Assembly (NCBI GenBank): GCA_021848765.1
Contig: JAJZTU010000190.1
Location: 1-6,715 of the forward strand
Origin: Bacillota bacterium
GTDB taxonomy: Bacteria > Bacillota > GCA-003054495 > Carboxydocellales > JAJZTU01
Reading direction: 5' to 3'
DNA length: 6,715 nucleotides
The first letter of the stretch is position 1. Each line of letters begins with the position of its first letter. Positions 1 through 5,365 of this stretch are shown one piece after another. The notes below the pieces were generated by a model. It worked only from the letters and a program-made list of their open reading frames with translations. It did no database searches and was not told the DNA's origin. The translations under genes and the position numbers were made by a program.

Positions 1-11
1 GAGGTAATTAT

Positions 12-953
12 ATGGCAATGCGTGCAGTTGAAGTTGAAGAGTTAACTCAGTCCGGTTTGACAGGACCAAGCATACCCGAGATGGAGCAGGAATTGCGGGA
101 AATCGTTTACCTTGGGCCTGAGGGGACTTTTTCCGAGGAGGCCTGCCTGGCCTACTTGCGGGCAGTGCCGGATAACAGTGGGCTGGTGATGGGCAGGGAT
201 TATCCCACTATTCCCGAAGTGATAGCTGCGGCGGCAGCGGATCCAAGCTGCCTGGCCATAGTCCCCCTGGAAAACTCCAGTGAGGGGTCGGTTACGGTAA
301 CCCTGGACATTTTGGCCGCTGCCGGCGACAAGCTGAAAATCTGCGGAGAAGTGATTCTTCCTGTACACCATCACCTTTTAGGACTGCCTGGCACCGGTAT
401 CGGGGACGTGGAAGAGGTATTATCCCATCCCCAGGCTTTAAGCCAGTGCCAAAAACAGCTCGGAACTAACCTTCCCGGGGTCAGGCAGATAGCCACTGCC
501 AGTACGGCTGAAGCGGCCCGGCTGGTGGCTAAAGACCGCCGGATGAACTCAACGGCCATTGGGACGCTTCAGGCTGCTTTGCGCTATGGCCTGGAGGTGC
601 TGGTTCCGGAGATTCAGGACTGTAACGGCAACTGCACGCGTTTTATTCTCCTTGGCCACACCCTGTGCAGCCCGACAGGCAATGATAAGACCTCCCTGGT
701 ATTCACAACTGCCGATAAACCGGGTGCGTTATATAAAATATTAGGTGTTTTGGCCAACCGCGGCATTAATCTCACTAAAATCGAATCCCGCCCTACCGGA
801 AAGCGACTGGGAGAATATCTGTTTCACCTGGATTTAGAAGGACACTGCCAGGATAAAATAGTGGTTGAGGCCCTGGAAAGTATGAGGTTTCTGACTTCCT
901 GGATGCAGGTGCTTGGCTCTTATCCCAAAGCCGGGAGATCCATCCTGCCTTAG
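12..953 (+). CDS. pheA: Prephenate dehydratase with C-terminal ACT domain
   Basis: Converts prephenate to phenylpyruvate with loss of water and CO2, the committed step to phenylalanine; cytoplasmic. The 313-residue product has the dehydratase domain from about residue 30 to 215: GPEGTFSEEA at 35-44, ENSSEG at 87-92, HPQALSQC at 139-146, and the catalytic NGNCTRF block at 205-211 with Thr209. An ACT domain follows (about 226-305) with GALYKIL at 238-244 and ESRP at 258-261, the two motifs that form the phenylalanine-binding site, so feedback inhibition by Phe is expected. There is no chorismate mutase domain, so it is the monofunctional type. A GAGG at 1-4 lies 7 nt before the ATG. About 28 residues precede the first conserved strand, more than usual; ATG at 81 (Met24) is an alternative start but has a weaker ribosome binding site. 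The frame is open back to base 1, so an upstream start cannot be fully excluded. The chorismate mutase gene follows after 39 nt. Confidence 0.96.
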   Translation: MAMRAVEVEELTQSGLTGPSIPEMEQELREIVYLGPEGTFSEEACLAYLRAVPDNSGLVMGRDYPTIPEVIAAAAADPSCLAIVPLENSSEGSVTVTLDILAAAGDKLKICGEVILPVHHHLLGLPGTGIGDVEEVLSHPQALSQCQKQLGTNLPGVRQIATASTAEAARLVAKDRRMNSTAIGTLQAALRYGLEVLVPEIQDCNGNCTRFILLGHTLCSPTGNDKTSLVFTTADKPGALYKILGVLANRGINLTKIESRPTGKRLGEYLFHLDLEGHCQDKIVVEALESMRFLTSWMQVLGSYPKAGRSILP

Positions 954-976
954 TGGCATGGGCAGGACGCTTGAAG

Positions 977-982
977 AAGGAG
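977..982 (+). promoter_or_regulatory. Ribosome binding site deciding the chorismate mutase start
   Basis: AAGGAG sits 10 nt before ATG 993 but only 1 nt before the in-frame GTG at 984. The spacing favours ATG 993 and removes three residues from the longest frame. Confidence 0.8.
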
Positions 983-992
983 AGTGGGTATT

Positions 993-1283
993 ATGGGACT
1001 GGATAAACTGCGGGCGGAAATAGACCAAATTGACAATCAAATTGTGTATTTGCTTGGCGAGCGTGTCAAACTGGTTCAGAGGGTTGGGGAGCTTAAGCTT
1101 AACCGCAGGGGTATCAAGGATGCCAACCGGGAAGAGCAAATCCTCCGGCGGGTTACCCGGATGGCCGAAAAACAAGGGGTATCCCCGCTTTTGGTGGAAC
1201 GGATTTTTCGCCTCATGTTTCGCTATTTTATCAACCAACAAAGGAAGATTTGTCAGGAGTACGCAACTGCACAGAGCAAGTAG
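993..1283 (+). CDS. Monofunctional chorismate mutase, AroQ class
   Basis: Rearranges chorismate to prephenate, the substrate of the preceding gene's product. The 96-residue, all-helical protein is the size of a minimal AroQ chorismate mutase. Active-site residues known from the E. coli P-protein mutase domain can be matched in order: Arg7 (LRAEID), Arg24 (GERVKL), Lys35 (GELK), Asp43/Arg46/Glu47 (KDANREE), and Gln82 or Gln83 (INQQ). The long first helix (about 3-36) is typical of the intertwined dimer. No export signal is present, so it is not the secreted *AroQ type. Start is ATG 993, set by AAGGAG at 977-982. It is probably cotranscribed with pheA: the 39-nt gap has no terminator. The symbol is left blank because aroH, aroQ and pheA are all used for such proteins. 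Confidence 0.93.
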   Translation: MGLDKLRAEIDQIDNQIVYLLGERVKLVQRVGELKLNRRGIKDANREEQILRRVTRMAEKQGVSPLLVERIFRLMFRYFINQQRKICQEYATAQSK

Positions 1284-1301
1284 TACCTGTAAGTTGCTTT
1301 T
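1263..1301 (+). terminator. Possible intrinsic terminator spanning the chorismate mutase stop codon
   Basis: GCAACT (1263-1268) pairs with AGTTGC (1292-1297), and inside it ACAG (1271-1274) pairs with CTGT (1287-1290). This gives 10 base pairs interrupted by a 2x1 internal loop, with a 12-nt apical loop containing the TAG stop, followed directly by TTTT (1298-1301). The short T-run and AT-containing stem make it weak. Its place just before a new promoter fits the end of the pheA transcript. Confidence 0.4.
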
Positions 1302-1331
1302 AAATGTCCCTGCTAAGTGTCTACGCTAAGG

Positions 1332-1360
1332 TTTAAGTTCAGGCCCAATCCTGATATAAT
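1332..1360 (+). promoter_or_regulatory. SigA-type extended -10 promoter for the molybdoenzyme gene
   Basis: A consensus TATAAT at 1355-1360 is preceded by TG at 1352-1353, giving the full extended motif TGnTATAAT. A weak -35 element TTTAAG (1332-1337, three of six consensus bases) lies at exactly 17 bp. Weak -35 boxes are common with extended -10 promoters. Transcription would begin near 1366-1368, leaving a leader of about 30 nt before ATG 1398. This agrees with the internal start, because the GTG at 1317 would lie upstream of the promoter. Confidence 0.72.
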
Positions 1361-1387
1361 ATGGGGAGGTACCAACAATCAGTCTTC

Positions 1388-1393
1388 GGAGGG
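1388..1393 (+). promoter_or_regulatory. Ribosome binding site deciding the molybdoenzyme start
   Basis: GGAGGG lies just upstream of ATG 1398, with 5 nt between GGAGG and the ATG. The upstream in-frame GTG at 1317 has no comparable site and would add 27 residues not needed by the family fold. Confidence 0.8.
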
Positions 1394-1397
1394 ACTA

Positions 1398-3413
1398 ATG
1401 AGCAAAATCTTTCATTCTGTTTGCCCGCTAAATTGCCTTGATTCCTGTGGCCTGCTGGTAGAGGTAGATGGGGGATGTGTTGCCAAAGTGAGCGGCGACC
1501 CCCGGCATCCCCTGACCAGGGGCTTTATTTGTGGAAAAGGCCAGAAATTAATTGAGCGTACATACAGCCCTGACCGGATCCGGTTTCCTTTGCGGCGGAC
1601 CGGTTCCGGTTGGCAGAGGATTTCCTGGGCAGAGGCTTTAAGCGCTATCGGTGAGCGCTTGCTGAAAATCCGGGAGGAGTATGGAAGCAGTGCTGTACTT
1701 CACCACCGTGGCCATGGTTCAAATGGGGTGCTCAAAAATCTGGACCGGCGTTTCTTTAATGCCTTTGGTGGAGTGACCGAGCCGGAGGGCAGTGTGTGCT
1801 GGGGAAGTGGCTATGCTGCCCAGGAATATGATTTTGGAGGGGTATACTGCCATTCCTGGGAGGATTGCCTTAACTCCCGCACCATCATCCTTTGGGGGCG
1901 GGACCCGGCTGTAACCAACCTGCACCTCGTACCCCTGCTCAAGGAAGCCCAAGCTAAAGGGGCCAGGCTCATTTCTGTTAATCCGGTGCAAACCAAGTCA
2001 GCGGAACTGGCGGATGCCCATGTTGGTTTGCGTCCGGGAACCGATGGCGCCCTGGCGCTGGGAATGGCTCATGTGATTCTAAGGGACAGGCTGTTGGATT
2101 TGGATTTTGTGGCCAACCATGTCCATGGTTTCGAGGAATACGCTAAGCTGGTTAAAGAATATACTCCGGAAAAAGTTGCCCATATTACCGGGGTTCCCAG
2201 GGATACAGTGGAAAGCCTGGCTCAAACCTATGCCAAGCGCAAGCCCTCCGCTATTTTTCTTGGCTATGGCCTCCAACGCTACACCAACGGAGGCAAGACG
2301 GTAAGAGCCATTGACGCCCTGGCTGCCATCACCGGGAACATAGGGATTGCCGGGGGTGGGGTGAATTATGCCCACCGGTATAACGGCAGGCTGCTTAGCA
2401 GCATTACAGGGGATGAAATGGCAATCCATAGGCGGTATCTGCCATACCCTGTCCTGGCTCAGGCTATCCTGGAAGCCCAGGAGCCACCCATCAAAGCAAT
2501 TTTTGTAACCCGCTCTAATCCCGTAAGCCAGTTATCCAATACTGCCCTGGTCAAAGAGGCCTTCACCCGGGCAGGGCTGGTGGTGGTGATAGATTATTTC
2601 CTTACAGATACTGCAGAGTTAGCAGACTATATTCTGCCCTGTACTACAGGTTTTGAAGCAGAGGATCTGGTGACCTCCTCCTGGCAGGAATTCTGGGCTT
2701 ATGCCCCCAAACTGGTAGAGCCGGTGGGTGAGGCCAGGCCGGAAGCGGAAATCTTTGGGGAACTGGCTCAGCGCATGGGCCTTAAAGGATTTGGGGAGCG
2801 TACAGCCGGCCAGTGGCTGGAGGAGGCTCTGGCTCCTGCAGCCGCCTATGGCATTAACCTGCAAAGTCTCAAAAACGGTGCGGTCAGGAACCCCCTGGCT
2901 CCTGCCGCAGCCTGGCAGGACAAGCAGTTTGCCACCCCGTCGGGCAAATATGAATTATACTCTAACCAGGCTGCTGCAGATGGACTGGACCCCCTGCCCA
3001 GCTATGCTGAGCCCCGGGAAAGCCTGACTGCCAATCCTTGGGTGGCCAGGGAATATCCACTGCACTTTTTGACTCCCCATCCCAGGGACTGCCTTAACTC
3101 TCAGCTGCAAAACCTGAAGGAGGAGTCCACGGAAAGCAGCCTGCCGGTGCTGGAAATCCACCCCCGGACAGCAGAGGCCAGGTATATCCGGAATAATGAC
3201 CTGGTGCTGGTAGAGTCGCCCCGGGGAGAGATGCGGGCTATCGCCCGGCTCACCGGCAAGGTGCCTATATATCTTGTCCAGGTCGCTGAGGGTGGATGGC
3301 TCAAGGCCGGTGGAGGAGTGAACTTCCTCACCCCGGATGTGATTCCGGATCTGGGAATGGGAATTCCGTATTATGACTGTGTGTGTCAGGTTCGCAAGTA
3401 TCATATCGACTAA
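1398..3413 (+). CDS. Molybdopterin (bis-MGD) oxidoreductase, DMSO reductase superfamily, substrate unknown
   Basis: The 671-residue product is a Mo- or W-bisPGD catalytic subunit. Residues 9-45 carry an Fe-S motif, Cys9-x3-Cys13-x3-Cys17-x27-Cys45, in the CPLNCLDSC form, followed by Lys47, at the place of the lysine thought to pass electrons from pterin to cluster. Cys134 in GSVCWGSG lies where the protein ligand to the metal is expected, so a Cys-ligated metal is likely (inference). Cofactor-binding segments include ILWGRDPAVTNLH (164-176) and LRPGTDGALALGMAH (211-225), then ITGNIGIAGGGVN (311-323) and SNPVSQ (373-378). The C-terminal dinucleotide-binding domain starts near 551 and has LNSQ at 566-569. 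There is no twin-arginine signal or membrane segment, so it should be cytoplasmic. A CxC pair (661, 663) lies near the C-terminus. Promoter and terminator flank it closely, and no FeS, flavin or membrane partner gene is adjacent. Formate dehydrogenase, thiosulfate/polysulfide reductase, acetylene hydratase-like or other roles cannot be separated from sequence alone. Confidence 0.93.
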   Translation: MSKIFHSVCPLNCLDSCGLLVEVDGGCVAKVSGDPRHPLTRGFICGKGQKLIERTYSPDRIRFPLRRTGSGWQRISWAEALSAIGERLLKIREEYGSSAVLHHRGHGSNGVLKNLDRRFFNAFGGVTEPEGSVCWGSGYAAQEYDFGGVYCHSWEDCLNSRTIILWGRDPAVTNLHLVPLLKEAQAKGARLISVNPVQTKSAELADAHVGLRPGTDGALALGMAHVILRDRLLDLDFVANHVHGFEEYAKLVKEYTPEKVAHITGVPRDTVESLAQTYAKRKPSAIFLGYGLQRYTNGGKTVRAIDALAAITGNIGIAGGGVNYAHRYNGRLLSSITGDEMAIHRRYLPYPVLAQAILEAQEPPIKAIFVTRSNPVSQLSNTALVKEAFTRAGLVVVIDYFLTDTAELADYILPCTTGFEAEDLVTSSWQEFWAYAPKLVEPVGEARPEAEIFGELAQRMGLKGFGERTAGQWLEEALAPAAAYGINLQSLKNGAVRNPLAPAAAWQDKQFATPSGKYELYSNQAAADGLDPLPSYAEPRESLTANPWVAREYPLHFLTPHPRDCLNSQLQNLKEESTESSLPVLEIHPRTAEARYIRNNDLVLVESPRGEMRAIARLTGKVPIYLVQVAEGGWLKAGGGVNFLTPDVIPDLGMGIPYYDCVCQVRKYHID

Positions 3414-3422
3414 ACCGGGATG

Positions 3423-3450
3423 AGCAGGTAGAGTACACTACCTGCTTTTT
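3423..3450 (+). terminator. Strong intrinsic terminator after the molybdoenzyme gene
   Basis: A perfect 9-bp stem, AGCAGGTAG (3423-3431) with CTACCTGCT (3438-3446), closes a 6-nt loop (AGTACA) and runs straight into TTTTT (3446-3450). It begins 10 nt after the stop codon and separates the molybdoenzyme transcript from the downstream operon. Confidence 0.92.
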
Positions 3451-3476
3451 GTATATAACTGAAATTATTGGGCAAA

Positions 3477-3494
3477 AATGCTAGACAAGGCATT
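3477..3494. repeat. Small inverted repeat in the aminotransferase leader
   Basis: AATGC (3477-3481) and GCATT (3490-3494) form an inverted repeat around an 8-nt spacer. The ATGC/GCAT core recurs in the palindrome at 3510-3526, with the two centres about 32 bp apart (close to three helical turns). Two sites of one regulator are possible, but half-sites this short arise easily by chance. Confidence 0.3.
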
Positions 3495-3498
3495 GATT

Positions 3499-3527
3499 TT
3501 AAAAGGTAGGCATACAAATAGTATGCT
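3499..3527 (+). promoter_or_regulatory. Tentative promoter for the aminotransferase operon
   Basis: After the terminator at 3450 a new promoter is expected before the gene at 3555. The best pair I can find is TTAAAA (3499-3504) and TATGCT (3522-3527), each four of six consensus bases, 17 bp apart. The -10 would lie inside the palindrome at 3510-3526, so a bound repressor could block it. TTGATT (3493-3498) and TAGACA (3482-3487) are better -35 boxes but have no good -10 at proper spacing. Confidence 0.25.
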
Positions 3528-3535
3528 ATTTTTTT
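3510..3535 (+). promoter_or_regulatory. Stem-loop plus T-tract directly before the aminotransferase ribosome binding site
   Basis: GCATAC (3510-3515) and GTATGC (3521-3526) form a perfect 6-bp stem around AAATA, extendable by a G-T pair (3509/3527), followed by A and seven T (3529-3535). This resembles a short intrinsic terminator or attenuator, yet it lies 5 nt before the ribosome binding site. It could equally be an operator palindrome. The sequence does not settle which. Confidence 0.45.
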
Positions 3536-3540
3536 GAAGG

Positions 3541-3546
3541 AAGGAG
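3541..3546 (+). promoter_or_regulatory. Ribosome binding site deciding the aminotransferase start
   Basis: AAGGAG with 8 nt to ATG 3555. The longer frame from TTG 3534 would start before this site, inside the T-tract, and is not credible. Confidence 0.88.
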
Positions 3547-3554
3547 AAAATAAC

Positions 3555-4844
3555 ATGGCCTTATTTCGAGAGGAAGAGCTTAACGAAAATCCGGTAAATC
3601 CGGAAGCGGAAAATTACTGTGCAGAAATAATCGGTCACTATGAAGAAAATGTTAATCCGGCTATGGCCAAGCTATTTAGGTTCATGGGCCTGGGTACAGT
3701 TGAAATCCGGAGTAGCGGGGTACATATCTATGACGCCCATGGCAGGGAATATCTTGATTGTTTGGGGGGCTACGGGGTTTTTAATGTGGGTCACAGCCAC
3801 CCCCGGGTAATCAGTGCAGTTAAGCAGCAACTGGATAAAATGCCTTTGAGCAGCAAGGTGCTGTTTAGCGCACCCCAGGGAAGGTTAGCTGCCAAGTTAG
3901 CCGAAATTACCCCTGGCGACTTGCAGTACAGCTTCTTTTGCAACAGTGGGGCTGAGGCAGTGGAAGGGTCATTAAAGTTGGCCCGCCTGGCTACAGGGAG
4001 AGCCAAAATCATTGCCACAACCAACGCCTTTCACGGTAAGACCCTGGGGGCCTTGAGCGCTACAGGGCGGGATGTTTTCCGGCAGCCCTGTGAGCCCTTG
4101 ATGCCAGGCTTTACCCATGTCCCCTTTGGGGATTCCGCTGCGCTGGACCGGGTATGTGATGAACAAACTGCAGCAGTGATAGTAGAACCTATTCAGGGTG
4201 AGGGTGGGATTGTGCTCCCACCGGAAGGATACCTGGCAGAAGTTAAGGAAATTTGTCGTAGCAGGGGAGCCCTGTTGATTTTGGACGAGGTTCAGACAGG
4301 GATGGGCCGGACGGGAAAGCTGTTTGCCTGTGAACACGACCGGGTTGTCCCTGACATTATGGCGTTAGCCAAGGCCCTGGGCGGAGGGGTAATGCCTATA
4401 GGGGCTATAGTGGCCAGGCCTGAAGTGTGGGAGGTATTGGTTACCCATCCGTTTTTACATACCTCCACCTTTGGGGGCAACCCCTTAGCCTGTACAGCGG
4501 CATTGGCCGGTATCGATGTGCTGCGGGAGGAAAAATTAGTAGAAGGAGCGGCCAGAAAAGGAGAGTACTTCCTGGAACAACTCCGGCAACTGCAAAGGCG
4601 TTTCCCGGATATTATCAGGGAGGTCCGCGGACGCGGGCTGCTTATCGGCCTGGAACTAACCCAGGAGGGGCTGGGGGGCTTTGTGATGGCGGAAATGTTT
4701 GATGCCGGAATTCTAGTCGCTTATACCTTAAACAACCCCAAGGTTATCCGCTTGGAACCTCCTTTGACCATCAGCGAGGGGCAGATTGACCAGGTGGTAG
4801 GGGCGCTGGAAGGCGCTATGGCCAAAGCCCGGGAAAGTATCTGA
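3555..4844 (+). CDS. patA: Class III PLP aminotransferase, putrescine aminotransferase-like (PatA/YgjG)
   Basis: The 429-residue protein is a fold-type I, class III (ornithine/GABA-type) aminotransferase, cytoplasmic. PLP-site motifs are complete: NSGAEAVE (130-137, phosphate binding), AFHGKTLGALSATG (158-171), LDEVQTGMGRTG (243-254, with Asp244 contacting the pyridine nitrogen), Lys273 in ALAKALGGG as the Schiff-base lysine, and TSTFGGNP (303-310). Several stretches match what I recall of E. coli YgjG better than ArgD or GabT: CLGGYGVFNVGH (69-80), YSFFCNSG (125-132), MPGFTHVPFGD (183-193), GVMPIGA (278-284) and TLNNPKVIRLEPPLT (391-405). In YgjG the catalytic lysine is Lys300, and the 27-residue offset fits a shorter N-terminus. 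That enzyme moves the amino group of putrescine to 2-oxoglutarate, giving 4-aminobutanal. Substrate here is inferred; cadaverine or another diamine or omega-amino acid is possible. It is the first gene of a probable four-gene operon; the next follows after 50 nt. Confidence 0.9.
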   Translation: MALFREEELNENPVNPEAENYCAEIIGHYEENVNPAMAKLFRFMGLGTVEIRSSGVHIYDAHGREYLDCLGGYGVFNVGHSHPRVISAVKQQLDKMPLSSKVLFSAPQGRLAAKLAEITPGDLQYSFFCNSGAEAVEGSLKLARLATGRAKIIATTNAFHGKTLGALSATGRDVFRQPCEPLMPGFTHVPFGDSAALDRVCDEQTAAVIVEPIQGEGGIVLPPEGYLAEVKEICRSRGALLILDEVQTGMGRTGKLFACEHDRVVPDIMALAKALGGGVMPIGAIVARPEVWEVLVTHPFLHTSTFGGNPLACTAALAGIDVLREEKLVEGAARKGEYFLEQLRQLQRRFPDIIREVRGRGLLIGLELTQEGLGGFVMAEMFDAGILVAYTLNNPKVIRLEPPLTISEGQIDQVVGALEGAMAKARESI

Positions 4845-4876
4845 ACAGATAGGCGGGAATTGGACCGGCACCAGAG

Positions 4877-4884
4877 AAAGGAGG
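4877..4884 (+). promoter_or_regulatory. Near-perfect ribosome binding site for the SRPBCC gene
   Basis: AAAGGAGG, close to full complementarity with the 16S 3' end, lies 10 nt before ATG 4895. It suggests high translation. The gap 4845-4894 shows no terminator or promoter, so the gene is read with the aminotransferase. Confidence 0.8.
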
Positions 4885-4894
4885 AATAAAACTT

Positions 4895-5365
4895 ATGCCA
4901 TATGTGGAAAGTTCCATTCACATCCAGGGGTCAAGAGATATTGCTTATTCCATGGCCAAAGAGATGGAGAACTATCCCCTCTACATGGAGAGTGTCCAGG
5001 AGGTTAGGGTACTGACCAGAGACCCGGAGGAAAACTCCACCATCACCAAGTGGGTAACCAATGTGGACGGCCGGGTAATCCGCTGGACAGAGAAGGATAT
5101 CTTCGATGATGAGGCTAAAACCATCAGCTACCGTCAAATCAGCGGCGACCTGAAGAAATTTGAAGGGGAGTGGAGGTTCCAAACTGAAGGCGACGGAACC
5201 CTGGTAACCCTGACTGTTGATTTTGAATTTGGAATTCCTATGCTGGCCGGACTTTTGAATCCCATCCTGAAAAAGAAAACCCAGGCGAATTGTGAAGCCA
5301 TGCTCCGGGCAATCAAAGACCATGTGGAAAAGCAGAAATTTTCACGGAGTGAGGATGTTGTCTAA
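4895..5365 (+). CDS. SRPBCC-fold protein, polyketide cyclase/COQ10-like
   Basis: The 156-residue protein matches the polyketide cyclase/dehydrase branch of the SRPBCC (START-like) superfamily, whose members hold hydrophobic ligands in a deep pocket. Visible signs are the opening strand YVESSIHIQGS (3-13), the helix with AYSMAKEMENYPLYMESV (17-34, the usual "ME-YP-FM" pattern), the RQISGDLKKFEGEWRF strand pair (80-95), and a long C-terminal helix (about 122-147). No signal peptide or membrane helix is seen. Relatives include aromatase/cyclases, COQ10 ubiquinone-binding proteins and RatA; none of these roles can be assigned here. Its place between an aminotransferase and a glycosyltransferase suggests binding of a lipid or isoprenoid intermediate (inference). 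Its last 11 nt overlap the next gene. Confidence 0.85.
   Translation: MPYVESSIHIQGSRDIAYSMAKEMENYPLYMESVQEVRVLTRDPEENSTITKWVTNVDGRVIRWTEKDIFDDEAKTISYRQISGDLKKFEGEWRFQTEGDGTLVTLTVDFEFGIPMLAGLLNPILKKKTQANCEAMLRAIKDHVEKQKFSRSEDVV
5346..5349 (+). promoter_or_regulatory. Ribosome binding site deciding the glycosyltransferase start
   Basis: GGAG inside the end of the SRPBCC gene lies 5 nt before ATG 5355. The longest frame (from 5292) would overlap the previous gene by 74 nt and add 21 residues before the first Rossmann strand. GTG 5349 and TTG 5358 are less well placed alternatives. Confidence 0.65.

Noticed and set aside
834..1241. 135-codon open frame on the - strand across the pheA/chorismate mutase junction.
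   Set aside because: Both + strand genes have full catalytic motifs and good ribosome binding sites. The antisense frame has no recognisable domain.
1030..1329. 99-codon + strand frame overlapping chorismate mutase.
   Set aside because: It is out of frame with an enzyme whose active-site residues are all present, and the translation looks like low-information shadow sequence.
1317..1397. GTG start giving a 27-residue longer molybdoenzyme, perhaps a leader peptide.
   Set aside because: The stretch contains the promoter and leader, has no twin-arginine motif or hydrophobic core, and a ribosome binding site directly precedes ATG 1398.
1361..1456. Short frame from ATG 1361 overlapping the molybdoenzyme start, considered as a leader peptide.
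   Set aside because: The ATG would fall at or before the predicted transcription start, and no ribosome binding site precedes it.
1573..1610. Two near-identical 12-mers, ACCGGATCCGGT (a perfect palindrome) and ACCGGTTCCGGT, 14 bp apart end to end.
   Set aside because: Both lie inside the molybdoenzyme gene, in different reading frames, and consist of CCGG-type codons common throughout the window. Chance is the simpler reading.
2955..3404. 149-codon open frame on the - strand.
   Set aside because: It lies wholly opposite the C-terminal domain of the molybdoenzyme, has no ribosome binding site I could see, and its translation resembles no family. It is a shadow of a GC-rich coding strand.
3452..3459. 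TATATAAC after the terminator as a -10 box.
   Set aside because: No -35-like sequence lies at 16-18 bp upstream; that position is the terminator stem-loop.
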